Of a stretch of 64,000 bases of DNA, positions 32,110 to 41,769 are shown in pieces; the stretch's first letter is position 1, and each line of letters starts with the position of its first letter. Below the pieces are notes generated by a model, which saw only the letters and a program-made list of their open reading frames with translations, did no database searches and was not told where the DNA came from. The position numbers and the translations under genes were made by a program. The stretch is from Amborella trichopoda (Eukaryota; Streptophyta; Magnoliopsida; Amborellales; Amborellaceae): assembly GCF_000471905.2 (NCBI RefSeq), contig NW_006495778.1, positions 2,873,706-2,937,705 of the forward strand. Reading direction: 5' to 3'.

Positions 32110-35100
32110 GGCCCGTTTGGATAGGAGGAAATTAGGAATTTTAGATATTTGAAATCCTAAAGAAATATATGGATTTTAAATATCAAGGAATGTTTCCATG
32201 CATTTCTCAAATCTCTTGTTTAGATAAACTATACAAAATGCATGGATTCTTTGCAATCACTTCAATGTCCATTGTTTGGTAACAAAACTTGATACAATTT
32301 CTCGCTCTAAAATTTTTATATTCTTTCTCTCTCTAAGACTCAAAATTGGGGATAGTGTATCTATAAATTTTTTGAGATAGTTTCTCTATCTAAAATTTGA
32401 TATGTTTTCTCTCTCTAAAATTTAATATACTTTTTATCCATAATTTAAACTTTGAAATTGTCTATTTAAAAATTTCGAGATAATTTCTCTCTAAATTGTT
32501 TGGTGCTTTACTCTCTCTAAAATTTAATATAGTTCATCTTTCTAAAATTTTAAGATAATCTCTCTCTAAAATTTAAAACTTGATATAGTTCCCCTCTTCA
32601 ATAATTTTGAGATAGTTCATCTCTCTAAACATTTTTTCACTCTCTAAAATATGATATAATTGTTGTATCAAATTTTAAGATACTTTCACTTTTTAAAAGC
32701 TAAAATTTGAAATAATTTCTCTCTAAAAGTTTTGCGATAGTTTCTTTTTCTAAAACATTTTATGTACTCTCTCTCTAAAAGTTGATATAGTTACTCTCTT
32801 AAATTTTAAAATTTAAGTAGTTTCACTCTCTAAAATATGATATAGTTGTTCTTTCAAATTTTAAGATACTTTCTCTTTCTAAAAGCTAAAATTTGAGATA
32901 ATTTCTCTCTAAACATTTTGCGATAGTTTCTTTTTCTAAAAATTTTTATGTACTTTCTCGCTCTAAAATTTGATGTAGTTTTACTCTCTTAAATTTTAAG
33001 ATGCTTTTTCTCTCTAAAACTTCAAGTTTCAGATAGTTTCTCTCTCTAGAATTTTGAAATAGTTTCACTCTTTAAAATTTGATAGTCTCTCAAAAATTTA
33101 ATATAATTTCTCTATAAAGTTAAAAATTTGAGATATTTTCTTTCTCTAAAACTTAAATTTTGAGATAGTTTCTCTCTTTAAAATTTTGAAATAGTTTCTC
33201 TATTTAAAATTTGATATACTTTCTCTCTAAAGTTTAAAATTTAAGATACTTTCTATCTCTAAAACTTAAAATTTGAGATAGTTTCTCTCAAAATTTTTTT
33301 GAGATAATTTCTCTTTCTAAAAATTTCATGTACTTTCTTTATCTAAATTTGATATAGTTATATTTCCAAACTTTTAAAATACTTTCTTTCTCGAAAACAT
33401 AAATTTTACGATAGTTTTTCTCTCTAAAAATTTTGTGATAGTTTCCGTCTCTAAAAGTTTTTAGGTAGTTTTTCTCTTTAAAATTTGATTATAATTTTTA
33501 TCTTAAACATTTTAATATATTTTCTCTCTAAAATTCCAAATCCAAGATAGTTTCTCTCTGAAACTCAAACTTCGTGATAGTTTCTTTATCTAAAAAATGA
33601 GATATTTCTCTATCTAAATTTTTTTGGCAGTTTCCCTTTCTAGAATTTATAATAATTTCTCTCTAAATATTTAAGAATACTTTCTCTCTCTACAATTTTA
33701 AGAATACTTTCTCTCTCTAAAAATAAAGATTTGATATAGTTTTTCTCTCTCTAAAAATTAAAATATGAGATTGTTTCTCTCTAAAAGTTTTGAAATAGTT
33801 TCTCTCTAAAAAATTACATGTACTTTCTCTCTCTAAAATATGATAATTTCTATTTAAAACTTAAATTTTGAGATAGTTTCTCTCTAAATTTTGAAATAGT
33901 TTCTCTCTTTAAAATTTGATATAGTGTCTCTCTAAAATTTGATATACTTTCTCTCTAAAGTTTAAAATTTGAGATACTTTCTTTCTCTAAAACTTAAAAT
34001 TTGAGATAGTTTCTCTCTAAATTATTTTGAGGTAGTTTGTCTCTCTAAAAATAGTTTCTCTCTCCAAAATTTCATGTACTTTCTTCATCTTAAATTTGAT
34101 ATAGTTATATTTTCAAAATTTTATAATACTTTCTCTCTCTAAAACATAAATATTGCGATAGTTTTTCTCTCCCAAAATTGTGATAGTTTCCGTCTCTAAA
34201 AGTTTTTAGGTAGTTTTTCTCTTTAAAATTTGATATAATTTTTATCTTAAACATTTTAATATATTTTCTCTCTCTAAAATTTCAAATTCTAGATCGTTTC
34301 TCTCTAAAACTCAAACTTCAAGATAGTTTCTTTCTCTAAAAAATGAGATATTTCTATCTGTAAATTTTTTTAGCAACTTCTTTTTCTAGAATTTATAATA
34401 ATCTATCTAAAAGTTTAAGAATACTTTCTCTTTCTACAATTTTAATAATAATTTCTCTCTCTAAAACTTAAGATTTGATATAGTTTTTCTCTCTCTAAAA
34501 ATTAAAATATGTTTGGTTCTCTCTCTAAAGTTTTGAAATAGTCTTTCTCTAAAGTTTTGAAATAGTTTTTCTCTCTAAAAAATTTAGATAGTTTCTCTCT
34601 CTAAAAATAAAAATATGATTGGTTCTCTCTCAAAAGTTTTGAAATAGTCTCTCTCTAAAGTTTTGAAATAGTTTCTCTCTAAAAAATTTAGATAGTTTCT
34701 CTCTCTAAAAATTTGCATGTATTTTCTCTCTCTAAAATATGATAGTTTCTCTTTAAACCTTAAATTTTGAGATGGTTTCTTTCTCTAAAATTTTGAGATG
34801 GTGCATCTCTCTAAAGTTTTTTGGTACTTTCTCTATCTAAAATTTTCACATAGTTTCTCTCTCCAAAAGTTAAAATTTAAGATAGTTCCTTTGTTAAAAT
34901 TTTTACATAGTTCATCTCTCTAAAAGATTTGGTACTTTTTCTCTCTAAAATTTTAACACACTCTCTTTCTAAAAGTTAAAATTTGAGATAGTTTTCTCTA
35001 TAAAATTTTGAGATAGTTCATCTCTCTAAAAAAAATTTGATAACTTCTCTCTCTAAAATTTTAACATACTTTCTCTCTCTAAAATTTTAACATACATTCA

Positions 35101-35449
35101 CTCTCTAAACTTTTAATATATTTTTTCTTTCTAAAAGTTAAAATTTGAGATAGTTTATTGTTCTACAAATTTTGAGATAGTTTTTCTCTTTAAAAAATTT
35201 AGGGACTTTTCCTCTCTAAAATTTTCATACCTACCAAATGCTTCCTATGTTTCAAGTCGAAGGAGAAATCCATGGGCTTTAAAAACGCCAAAAAACAGGT
35301 TTTGGTATGGAAATGAAATCATGAAAAAGTAAGTCTTATTTCCATCATTTTGATTTTCCTAATTTTAAGTATCCTAGTCATCAGCCAATCCAAACGGTAG
35401 ATTTTGGCAAAATCTAAGATATTAAGAATCCATGTGCCTAAACAAGCCC
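32110..35449. mobile_element. PIF/Harbinger-like non-autonomous element, 3340 bp, filled by a degenerate tandem array
   Basis: Ends GGCCCGTTTGG and, reversed, GGGCTTGTTTAGG; a 3-bp target duplication TAA lies at 32107-32109 and 35450-35452, confirmed by the broken MITE A on both sides. Short G/C-rich ends and a TAA duplication fit PIF/Harbinger. No transposase frame exists. Almost the whole interior is the array at 32280-35225. The inverted repeat is only about 12 bp. Confidence 0.75.
32280..35225. repeat. minisatellite-like array of a 30-35 bp unit, about 2.9 kb
   Basis: The unit resembles GATAGTTTCTCTCTCTAAAA followed by TTTTGA; length divided by unit gives on the order of 85-95 copies, all diverged. 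Higher-order duplication is visible: a period of about 728 bp (33213 against 33941), about 188 bp (32636 against 32824) and about 110 bp (34503 against 34613). The array has one pyrimidine-rich strand and no reading frame. Confidence 0.9.
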
Positions 35450-35490
35450 TAATTTGATTGTTTAGAGCCTCAACTCTATATAAATTTGTT

Positions 35491-35937
35491 CGTTTTTTAA
35501 ATATTTGTAAAGCATAACATTTCAATCCTCGGTTCCATGTTTAAAGAAGTGTTCCAACAGTTGGCTTGGCCGGAGTACTTGGCCCATGCCCAGCTAAGTC
35601 CTCACCCGAGTCTGAGTAACTCGGCCTAAGTGGGGCCGAGTACCATAACAGCTGAAAACTCTTAAAAAATAAATAAAAAGTACAAAAATTTCAAAAAATA
35701 AAAAGATATGTGCAAAGTAAAGATTAACAAAACGCAACTAATTGTGGTTAAAAATAGCCGAAAAACATAGAATTTTAAAAATGAGTTTGTGACAGGGGGT
35801 ATTTTCAAAACTTTTCAAAAAAATTGAGAAAATATAAATCAGATTTCACGGACAAAATACTTTCCAATATTTGCCAAAAAAAAGAGAAAAAATAAACATG
35901 CTACAATTTTATTTTTTTTGTTTTTTTATACTTTTTT
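35491..35937. other. intergenic DNA, no gene seen
   Basis: It contains several ACTCGG / CCGAGT motifs (35570-35640) that recur at 36840-36890, hinting at another eroded element around the 35938-36807 palindrome. Ends could not be fixed. Confidence 0.35.
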
Positions 35938-36807
35938 GAGTTATTTACGTATAAACCGGAAAAAATTCTGAAAATACAATATATATATAACCTAAAATGA
36001 CAATTAAGGTCTGTCAATACGACATTTTGTTTTTTTTACAAAATTACCCTTCGATCTAAAAATTCTATCCACAAATCGCTTTTTAATTATTATTTTTTAA
36101 GCTTTTTTTGTTAGTAGGGTAATGCCTTAAGCCTTAAGGGAAGTTCCAAAGCGGTCTGAGGTTCGTATTCTTAGATTGATGCTTAGCAATCCCAGGTCCT
36201 AATCCTCGAACTATTGCTTATCTTAAAAAATAAAAATAAAGTAGTTCGAGGATGGCATCATTGGATTGCTATTTTTCTCAAAAAATAAAAAAGAAAGAGC
36301 AGTCCGAGGTCTGCATCCTCAGACCATTGTTTGTCTCAAAAAATAAAAAAGAAAGAGCGGTATGAGAATTGCATCATCGGACCGCTATTTATCAAAAAAT
36401 AAGAAATAAAGAGTAATCCGATGAGGCCATCCACGGACCGCTATTTTTCTCAAAAATAAATAATAAAGAGCGGTTCGAAGATGGTGCTCTTTTTCTCAAA
36501 TAATAAAAAATAAAGAGCGGTCCAAAGATGACATCCTCGAATTGCTATTTTTCTCAAAAAAAAGAAAGAGTAGTCCAAGGATTTGAACCTTAGACCGCCA
36601 GGGAGTACCCCCAAACCTTAGGGCACTACCCTGCCAATGAAAATTAAAACAAAAAAAATTTAAAATACAGTTTGAGGATGACATTCTTGGACCAAGGGAT
36701 AATTTTGTAAAAAAAGTTGCGTTGATTGATCTTAGTTGTAATTTTGGGGTATATACAAAGCGTATTGTATTTTCGAAACTTTTTTATGATCCGTACGTAA
36801 TTTTCTC
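35938..36807. mobile_element. long palindromic (foldback) element 1, with central hairpin array
   Basis: The arms run inward for over 200 bp: outer ends GAGTTATTTACGTAT and reversed GAGAAAATTACGTAC, shared inner GAAAATACAAT, ACAAAATTA.CC and GTAGGGTAATGCC / GCAGGGTAGTGCC blocks. The centre (36225-36590) is an array of about six units of 47-62 bp, each with a small hairpin of the form GCGGTCCGAGGAT...ATCCTCGGACCGC. A 9-bp duplication with one mismatch, TACTTTTTT / TAATTTTTT, flanks it, which would fit Mutator-like elements. No coding content. Confidence 0.65.
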
Positions 36808-37123
36808 TAATTTTTTTTAAAAACCTCAAGTTTGACTTTAAACTCGGGACCACTCGGGCTCGACAAAGGCTTAACCCGAGTAGCTGACTCCCCCGGGGAG
36901 GGTGGAATTTGGCAGATAACTAAAATCACGTTCGACCTCGTGCTGACTTTTTTTTTCCACGACCTTCATATTCTCTCCAACTTTGACCGCAACATTCAGA
37001 ATGGTTCTTACTGGTGTGATCAAATATATATTTTGCTTTGGGCAGAATGGTTCTTACTGATGCATTCAAAGTTGGCGATGGACACTTATGACAAATTGTA
37101 CATTATATATATAGAAAAAAGCT

Positions 37124-37571
37124 GGGATTAGCCCATTAGTTCTTATCAACATATGAGCCTAACGGTTCATATTGACTCTTGACCGATCTGACAATCACAT
37201 ATATTCAGTAGTGTTTGAATTTTAATTTTTTTATTAAAAATTAAAATCACTTGAAATTTTAGGAGTGTGTTCATAACAAATATTTGAATCTTTAAAAAAT
37301 ATCAAAAAAATATTTTACATAAAATACATTGATCAAAATACCCCCAAAATTTTAGGGGTATTTTGGTCTTTTTTCACAAACAATTTCTTTTATATTTTTA
37401 TTAGGTGCGCCTTGATGAGAAGAACACACACATAAAATTTCAAGTGATTTGGATTTGTAGAAAAAAAAAATTAAAATTCAAACACGAAATGAGGTCGTGA
37501 CCGTCAGATCGGCCTAGATTCAATTTGGACCGTTGGGCTCTTATGTTCATATGAGCTAGTGGGCTAATCCC
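37124..37571. mobile_element. TIR element with arms of about 115 bp
   Basis: The left arm starts GGGATTAGCCCATTAG, the reversed right arm GGGATTAGCCCACTAG, and the match continues through GATCTGAC and GTGTTTGAATTTTAATTTTT. About 200 bp of AT-rich interior carry no gene. Outward pairing continues into TATATA sequence on both sides, so it may sit in a TA microsatellite; the exact edge is uncertain. Confidence 0.75.
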
Positions 37572-37578
37572 AAATTTT

Positions 37579-37609
<31 letters not shown>

Positions 37610-37627
37610 CTCTTTGTATCGTACCTT

Positions 37628-37815
37628 ACCAAACTACTAAATAAATAGTTATTAAAGTAAGAGTGTTAGGTTGTATAGTGCCGAGGTCTATAAACAATAC
37701 AAATACAGACGNNNNNNNNNNNNNNNNNNNNCCTTCCAAAATCAAATAAATGTTATTAAAGTAAGAGTGTGGTTTGTAGTAGTGCCGAGGCTATAAACAA
37801 TCAAAATCAGAGCCC
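37628..37815. other. 20-N gap with noisy duplicated flanks
   Basis: N occupies 37712-37731. The 80 bp before it (AGTAAGAGTGTTAGGTTGTA...) repeat after it (AGTAAGAGTGTGGTTTGTAG...) with indels of the kind left by uncorrected long reads. The likely explanation is two overlapping contig ends joined without merging, not a biological duplication. Confidence 0.75.
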
Positions 37816-38133
37816 ACATTCAAATAGTATTGAGAATGTGGTTTCAATACTGGAAATCTTTGACTCCTCTTAAAAATATATTTTTATATTTAATTATAAA
37901 ATTTAAAGCTTAAAAAATAGTGCAGATCGATCAGATCTATGAAAAGTTGAATAACTTAAAATTTGACGGTCCAAAAATGCGTTACAAGATGCACTATTTC
38001 CAAAACTTGAAATCCATTTTTTTCTCAAGTCCATGCATCTTGATATCGAGATGATCAATTGGAGGATATTTGGGCATCAAAACAACCTCTTCTAGCAAAA
38101 ATTTTGAAGTAGGCCTAGGCTCTATATAAACAC
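37757..38133 (+). mobile_element. MITE family A copy next to the small gap
   Basis: Full length, from GTGTGGTTTGTAG to GGCTCTATATAAAC, with the CATCTTGATATCGAGATGAT block. It ends 20 bp before foldback element 2. Confidence 0.85.
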
Positions 38134-38153
38134 ACATTGAATCATTTTGCAAA

Positions 38154-38940
38154 GAATGATTTTACGTATGGGCCCTATTACGAGAGGCTCCGATTATACC
38201 GGGATATTACAAAGGTCGGTCGATGCACTTTTTCTTAAAAAAAAAAAAAAAATACCCTTAAGTCTGACGATATCCAATTTTTTTGTGTGTGTGTTATTTT
38301 TTTAGTTGGGCAGTGCCCCAACTTTTTAGAGGCACTGCCCAAGCAGTCTGAGGTTCAAATCCTCTTACCGATCTTCTCATTTAGTTAGAAAAACAACAGC
38401 CTAAGGATTGGGACCTCGGATCAATCTTCTCTTTTAGTTTGAAAAAAACTACAATTCAAGGATTGGGACCTCAGACCGATCTTCCCATGTAGTTTGGAAA
38501 AAATCTACGGTCCCACGATTGGGATCTTGAACAGAATTTCTCAGATAGTTTGAAAAAAAACTACGGTCTAAGATCAGACCACTTGTTATTATTTGAAAAA
38601 ACATTGGTTCAAGAGTTTGAACCTCGAACCGCTCTCTCGTGAATTTGTGAGCAGTGGTGCCCAAGCGGTCCAAGGATGGTAACTTTGGATTGCTCGAGAG
38701 GCCCTTGGTTCAGTGTGCTTTGAGGATTTGAACCTCAAACCGCTTGAGAAGTGTCCCTAGAACTCGGGGCACTGCCCTACTAAAGAAATAATGAAAATAA
38801 TAAAATAAAGTTGGTCCAAGGATACCGAAGGGCATTTTTGAAAAAAAAACGCACATTGACCGACTTTTTTTATAATACGCAGAATAATCGGAGCATTTCA
38901 TATTTTCCCAACTTTTTTAGGGGCCATACACAAATCACTC
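38154..38940. mobile_element. long palindromic (foldback) element 2, related to element 1
   Basis: Outer ends GAATGATTTTACGTATGG and reversed GAGTGATTTGTGTATGG; inner arm GGGCAGTGCCCC at 38309-38320 with the partner at 38765-38776, for a total arm length near 220 bp. The centre holds about 58-bp units with GGATTGGGACCTCAGACCGA-like hairpins. Each arm carries GGTTCAAATCC (38352-38362; reversed at 38724-38734), the sequence of a tRNA-gene B box. Base composition, order of blocks and centre match element 1 at 35938-36807. No coding content. Confidence 0.65.
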
Positions 38941-39042
38941 ATAAGATTTCTGCTCCATACATCTCTCCCTCTCTCTCTCTGAATGCATCCTTATAGCTCC
39001 AGTCATTCTCTCTCTCTCTCACTTTTATCCTCTATCTTCAAG

Positions 39043-40798
39043 CAGTTTGTGTTGGTTTGATCGGAACAGAAGGCCTCCACTTCGCTTCAAAACATTGCGT
39101 CACATATTCACGATCGCCCTATTTGCGTATGGACTCCATTGAGCTCTTGGACATTCATCGGTTAAATCTAACGGAAAATTTATCAAATTATCTATAAGAG
39201 ACTAACAGTTTAATATGTTATATATATATATTTTTTTATTTCAAAATACCTATAAAATAACACATGACCTTGAGTTTGAATAGTTCCAAAAAGGGTAAAT
39301 TTGTTTAATAGTTTATCTCTTAGGGGTATTTTGACAATTTTTTCTAAATTTAAAATTTGTCACCTCCATTTTAAACTCTACAAAACTGGCTCCTACATTT
39401 TATGAATCTGTCATAATGGCACTTTTTTAAAACTGTTTTAAGGCAGGGAGGGAAATGCTTAAAAGTGTTGAATTATTGGAAAACATGTAAAAACAAAAAG
39501 TGACATCTTTGAGGATTTGCAAATTTTTATGGCAAATATGGTGTTTCTCCTTACAATTTTCACCAAACTGTTTGTGACTAATTGGATTGTGCATTAATTT
39601 ACAGTATCCCCATTTGTCTGATACTTTACTTCATCGGGCTTGACTACACTTCTTCCACTTTTGCCTCAACAATAAGTGACCTTATACCCGAAATTACACT
39701 TATATTGGCCTTCTCCCTAAGGTAATACCTTCTCTTGCTAAAAAAAAATAAAAAATTGCATGATTTAATATCTAAGGAGATTAAAAAGTTTTAGGATTTT
39801 ATCCTCATTCAATTGTTAAAAGACATTTTAACTATTTTTCCTTCTTGCTAAATAAATAGGATAAATGTAAGGAGCATAAAGGATAGAGCTAGGATATTGG
39901 GAACTGTTGTGTGCCTTGGAGGTGCTGTGGTTTTGCGATTCATGAAAGACCCTTCCATTGACTTCTTTAAATACCTCAAAAGTTCAAAATTTCTCTGTGA
40001 TGTCTTAAGTACTAATTCCACTGTTGTATCAACCAGCAATTGGACTTTGGGACCTATTTTTCTTCTACTAAGTGACGTCGGTTATTCGGCATGGTTGATC
40101 TATCCAGTTGGAGGTCATTTATTTAGTTTCATCTTTCTTTGACTCTGATTGTTTTTCCTACAACTCAACTTTTCCGTCTTCTGATTCAGACATGGACTTT
40201 CAAGGATTACCCAGCTCCGCTGTCCTTGACAGCGATGATTCCGTTTGTGGGTAACATTTAGACTAGCATTGTTGCTGTTATAATTGACATGCCTGATGCT
40301 TGGAGACTGGAACTCAAATTCCAGCTCTTCACTTATGCTTACATTGTAAGAATTCACAAGATTATTTTTCGCGCATCGCTATTTGAATTTGAAAATGAAA
40401 GAGTGGAAATTGAGTTGGGTTTTGGAACAAGTGGCTTTTCATTGCAAAAACTCTTCAATTACTTCACCAGGGTGCCATGTGCTCTGCTTTGACATTCTTC
40501 ATTCAAAATTAGAGCATCAAGAAGAACGGTCCCATCTTTGCATCTGCATTCAGCCCTTTATGCACAGTAATCGTTGCTGTCATGGAGCCCATTCTTCTTC
40601 AACTAAACATTTATGTCGGAAGGTAATCGTGAGTCAGAGAGAGACAGATGATGATGATGATGACAGATGGTGATGATGACATGTATTTGATTTTGCAGCA
40701 TTGTGGGGATAGTTATGGTGATCTATGAGCTTTATTCTATGTTGTGGGGGGAGGCTAGATGTAAAAACACAAATCGTAAGGATATTACCTATCCATAA
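39043..40798 (+). pseudogene. WAT1-related (UMAMIT-type) transporter pseudogene
   Basis: UMAMITs are plant membrane transporters with ten helices (two EamA domains) that export amino acids or auxin. Six exons are visible: about 39043-39126, 39605-39721, 39860-40106, 40190-40345, 40471-40622 and 40699-40798 (TAA 40796-40798). All borders are AG/GT and the phases join correctly. Diagnostic peptides are GLDYTSSTFAS, LGTVVCLGGAVVL, NWTLGPIFLLLS, KDYPAPLSLTAMIPFVG, CSALTFFIQ and SPLCTVIVAVMEPI. The first exon is missing: a foldback element ends about 100 bp upstream. Two in-frame stops interrupt it, TAG 40259-40261 (CAG expected) and TAG 40510-40512 (a TGG codon is usual there). So it is a recent pseudogene with preserved exon structure. 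Confidence 0.88.
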
Positions 40799-41231
40799 TG
40801 AGAGGAAGGATTTCATAGATGGTGACGAGAGAGGAGAGGAGGATTCATTGGGTGGGATGAAAGAGAGACACATGGGGAGATTGTTGAAGTAAAGATAATG
40901 GAAAACCCTAAGTGGAGTTAATGGTTTCTTGGAGCAAAAATATATGTTCTAGAGGATTAACAAACATCATTCACAATCCTATGAAGAGGAGCTCATTGAA
41001 ACTTTGCCTGCATTTGAACAAGGGAAGTTTAGGTACTTGGAAAATATGAAAGAATGTATTAGAAAGTATAAATATCAATTGGCGTGGAGTCCCAAGGTGA
41101 GGATTTCAGAAACCGAGAATGTGGACTGCAAAAAAGTAGAGTACCTAGGTGAGGAGTTAAAGGAATGAGATTTGTAGAGTCCAAAGAATGCAACGCATCC
41201 ACATTTTAATTTGATGAGTATTTTCTAAAGG
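40799..41231. other. downstream of the WAT1 pseudogene, no gene seen
   Basis: No further exon or bounded repeat was recognised. A (GAT)n-like stretch lies nearby at 40648-40680, inside the last intron. Confidence 0.4.
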
Positions 41232-41615
41232 GGTGAGGTTTGTATAAGGTGTCAACCTTATACCTTTGATGTAAGGTGCACCTCAAAATTATGCTGAAAA
41301 TATAGTGTTGGTGCCGCAAAGCCTTGCAATGATATGAAAATATATGGTTGCACCCAATTATGTAATTTAAAGTTTCGAAAATGGTGACGATCTGACAGAT
41401 CTATAAACACTTGAAAATCTTGAAAATGGACAGTCCAGATAAAGCATTAGAAGATGAATTATGTTTTGCACCGGAAATTCCCTTTCTCATATCTATGAAT
41501 CTCGAGTCGATCTGATTGATTTTAGGGTTTTCCAGCATAAAAACGACCTTTTCTAGTGGGTTTTTAAGTGCACCTTAATTGTACAGTATAAGGTTGACAC
41601 CTTATATAAACTTTT
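41232..41615 (+). mobile_element. MITE family A copy with clean long TIR
   Basis: Left GTTTGTATAAGGTGTCAACC, right reversed GTTTATATAAGGTGTCAACC: the best-matching termini of any copy in the window. The subfamily differs from the others in its terminal GTGTCAACCTTATAC block. Confidence 0.88.
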
Positions 41616-41769
41616 TCCTTTCTTAAGTATTTGGCAATAAGTAGTTCAGAATCTATGTTGAGAAAGAGAGATAGAGACTCATAATGGATATTTGGAGAGA
41701 GGGTGCGCAAAAACGTGCCCAACATAATATAACCATGTACTTTATTTATCTAATGCAAAAAATGAAATT

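Larger units (their letters stand above)
31985..35490 (+). mobile_element. MITE family A copy split by a 3.3-kb insertion
   Basis: The left part (31985-32109) carries the family's CATGTATCTTGATGTTGACA block, and the right part (35450-35490) continues with TTTGATTGTTTAGAGCC and TATATAAATTTG. Uninterrupted copies read GCTCTAATTTGAT at the junction, which reconstructs the empty site with a single TAA. The left terminus is missing. Confidence 0.85.

Noticed and set aside
32280-35225. CRISPR-like regular repeats
   Set aside because: A plant minisatellite: units are directly adjacent, degenerate and have no spacers of constant length.
38350-38365. Possible tRNA gene
   Set aside because: Only a T-arm/B-box-like piece is present; no acceptor stem, anticodon arm or A box at tRNA distance was found.
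40634-40873. 79-codon minus-strand frame
   Set aside because: Antisense to the last WAT1 pseudogene exon and a (GAT)n stretch.
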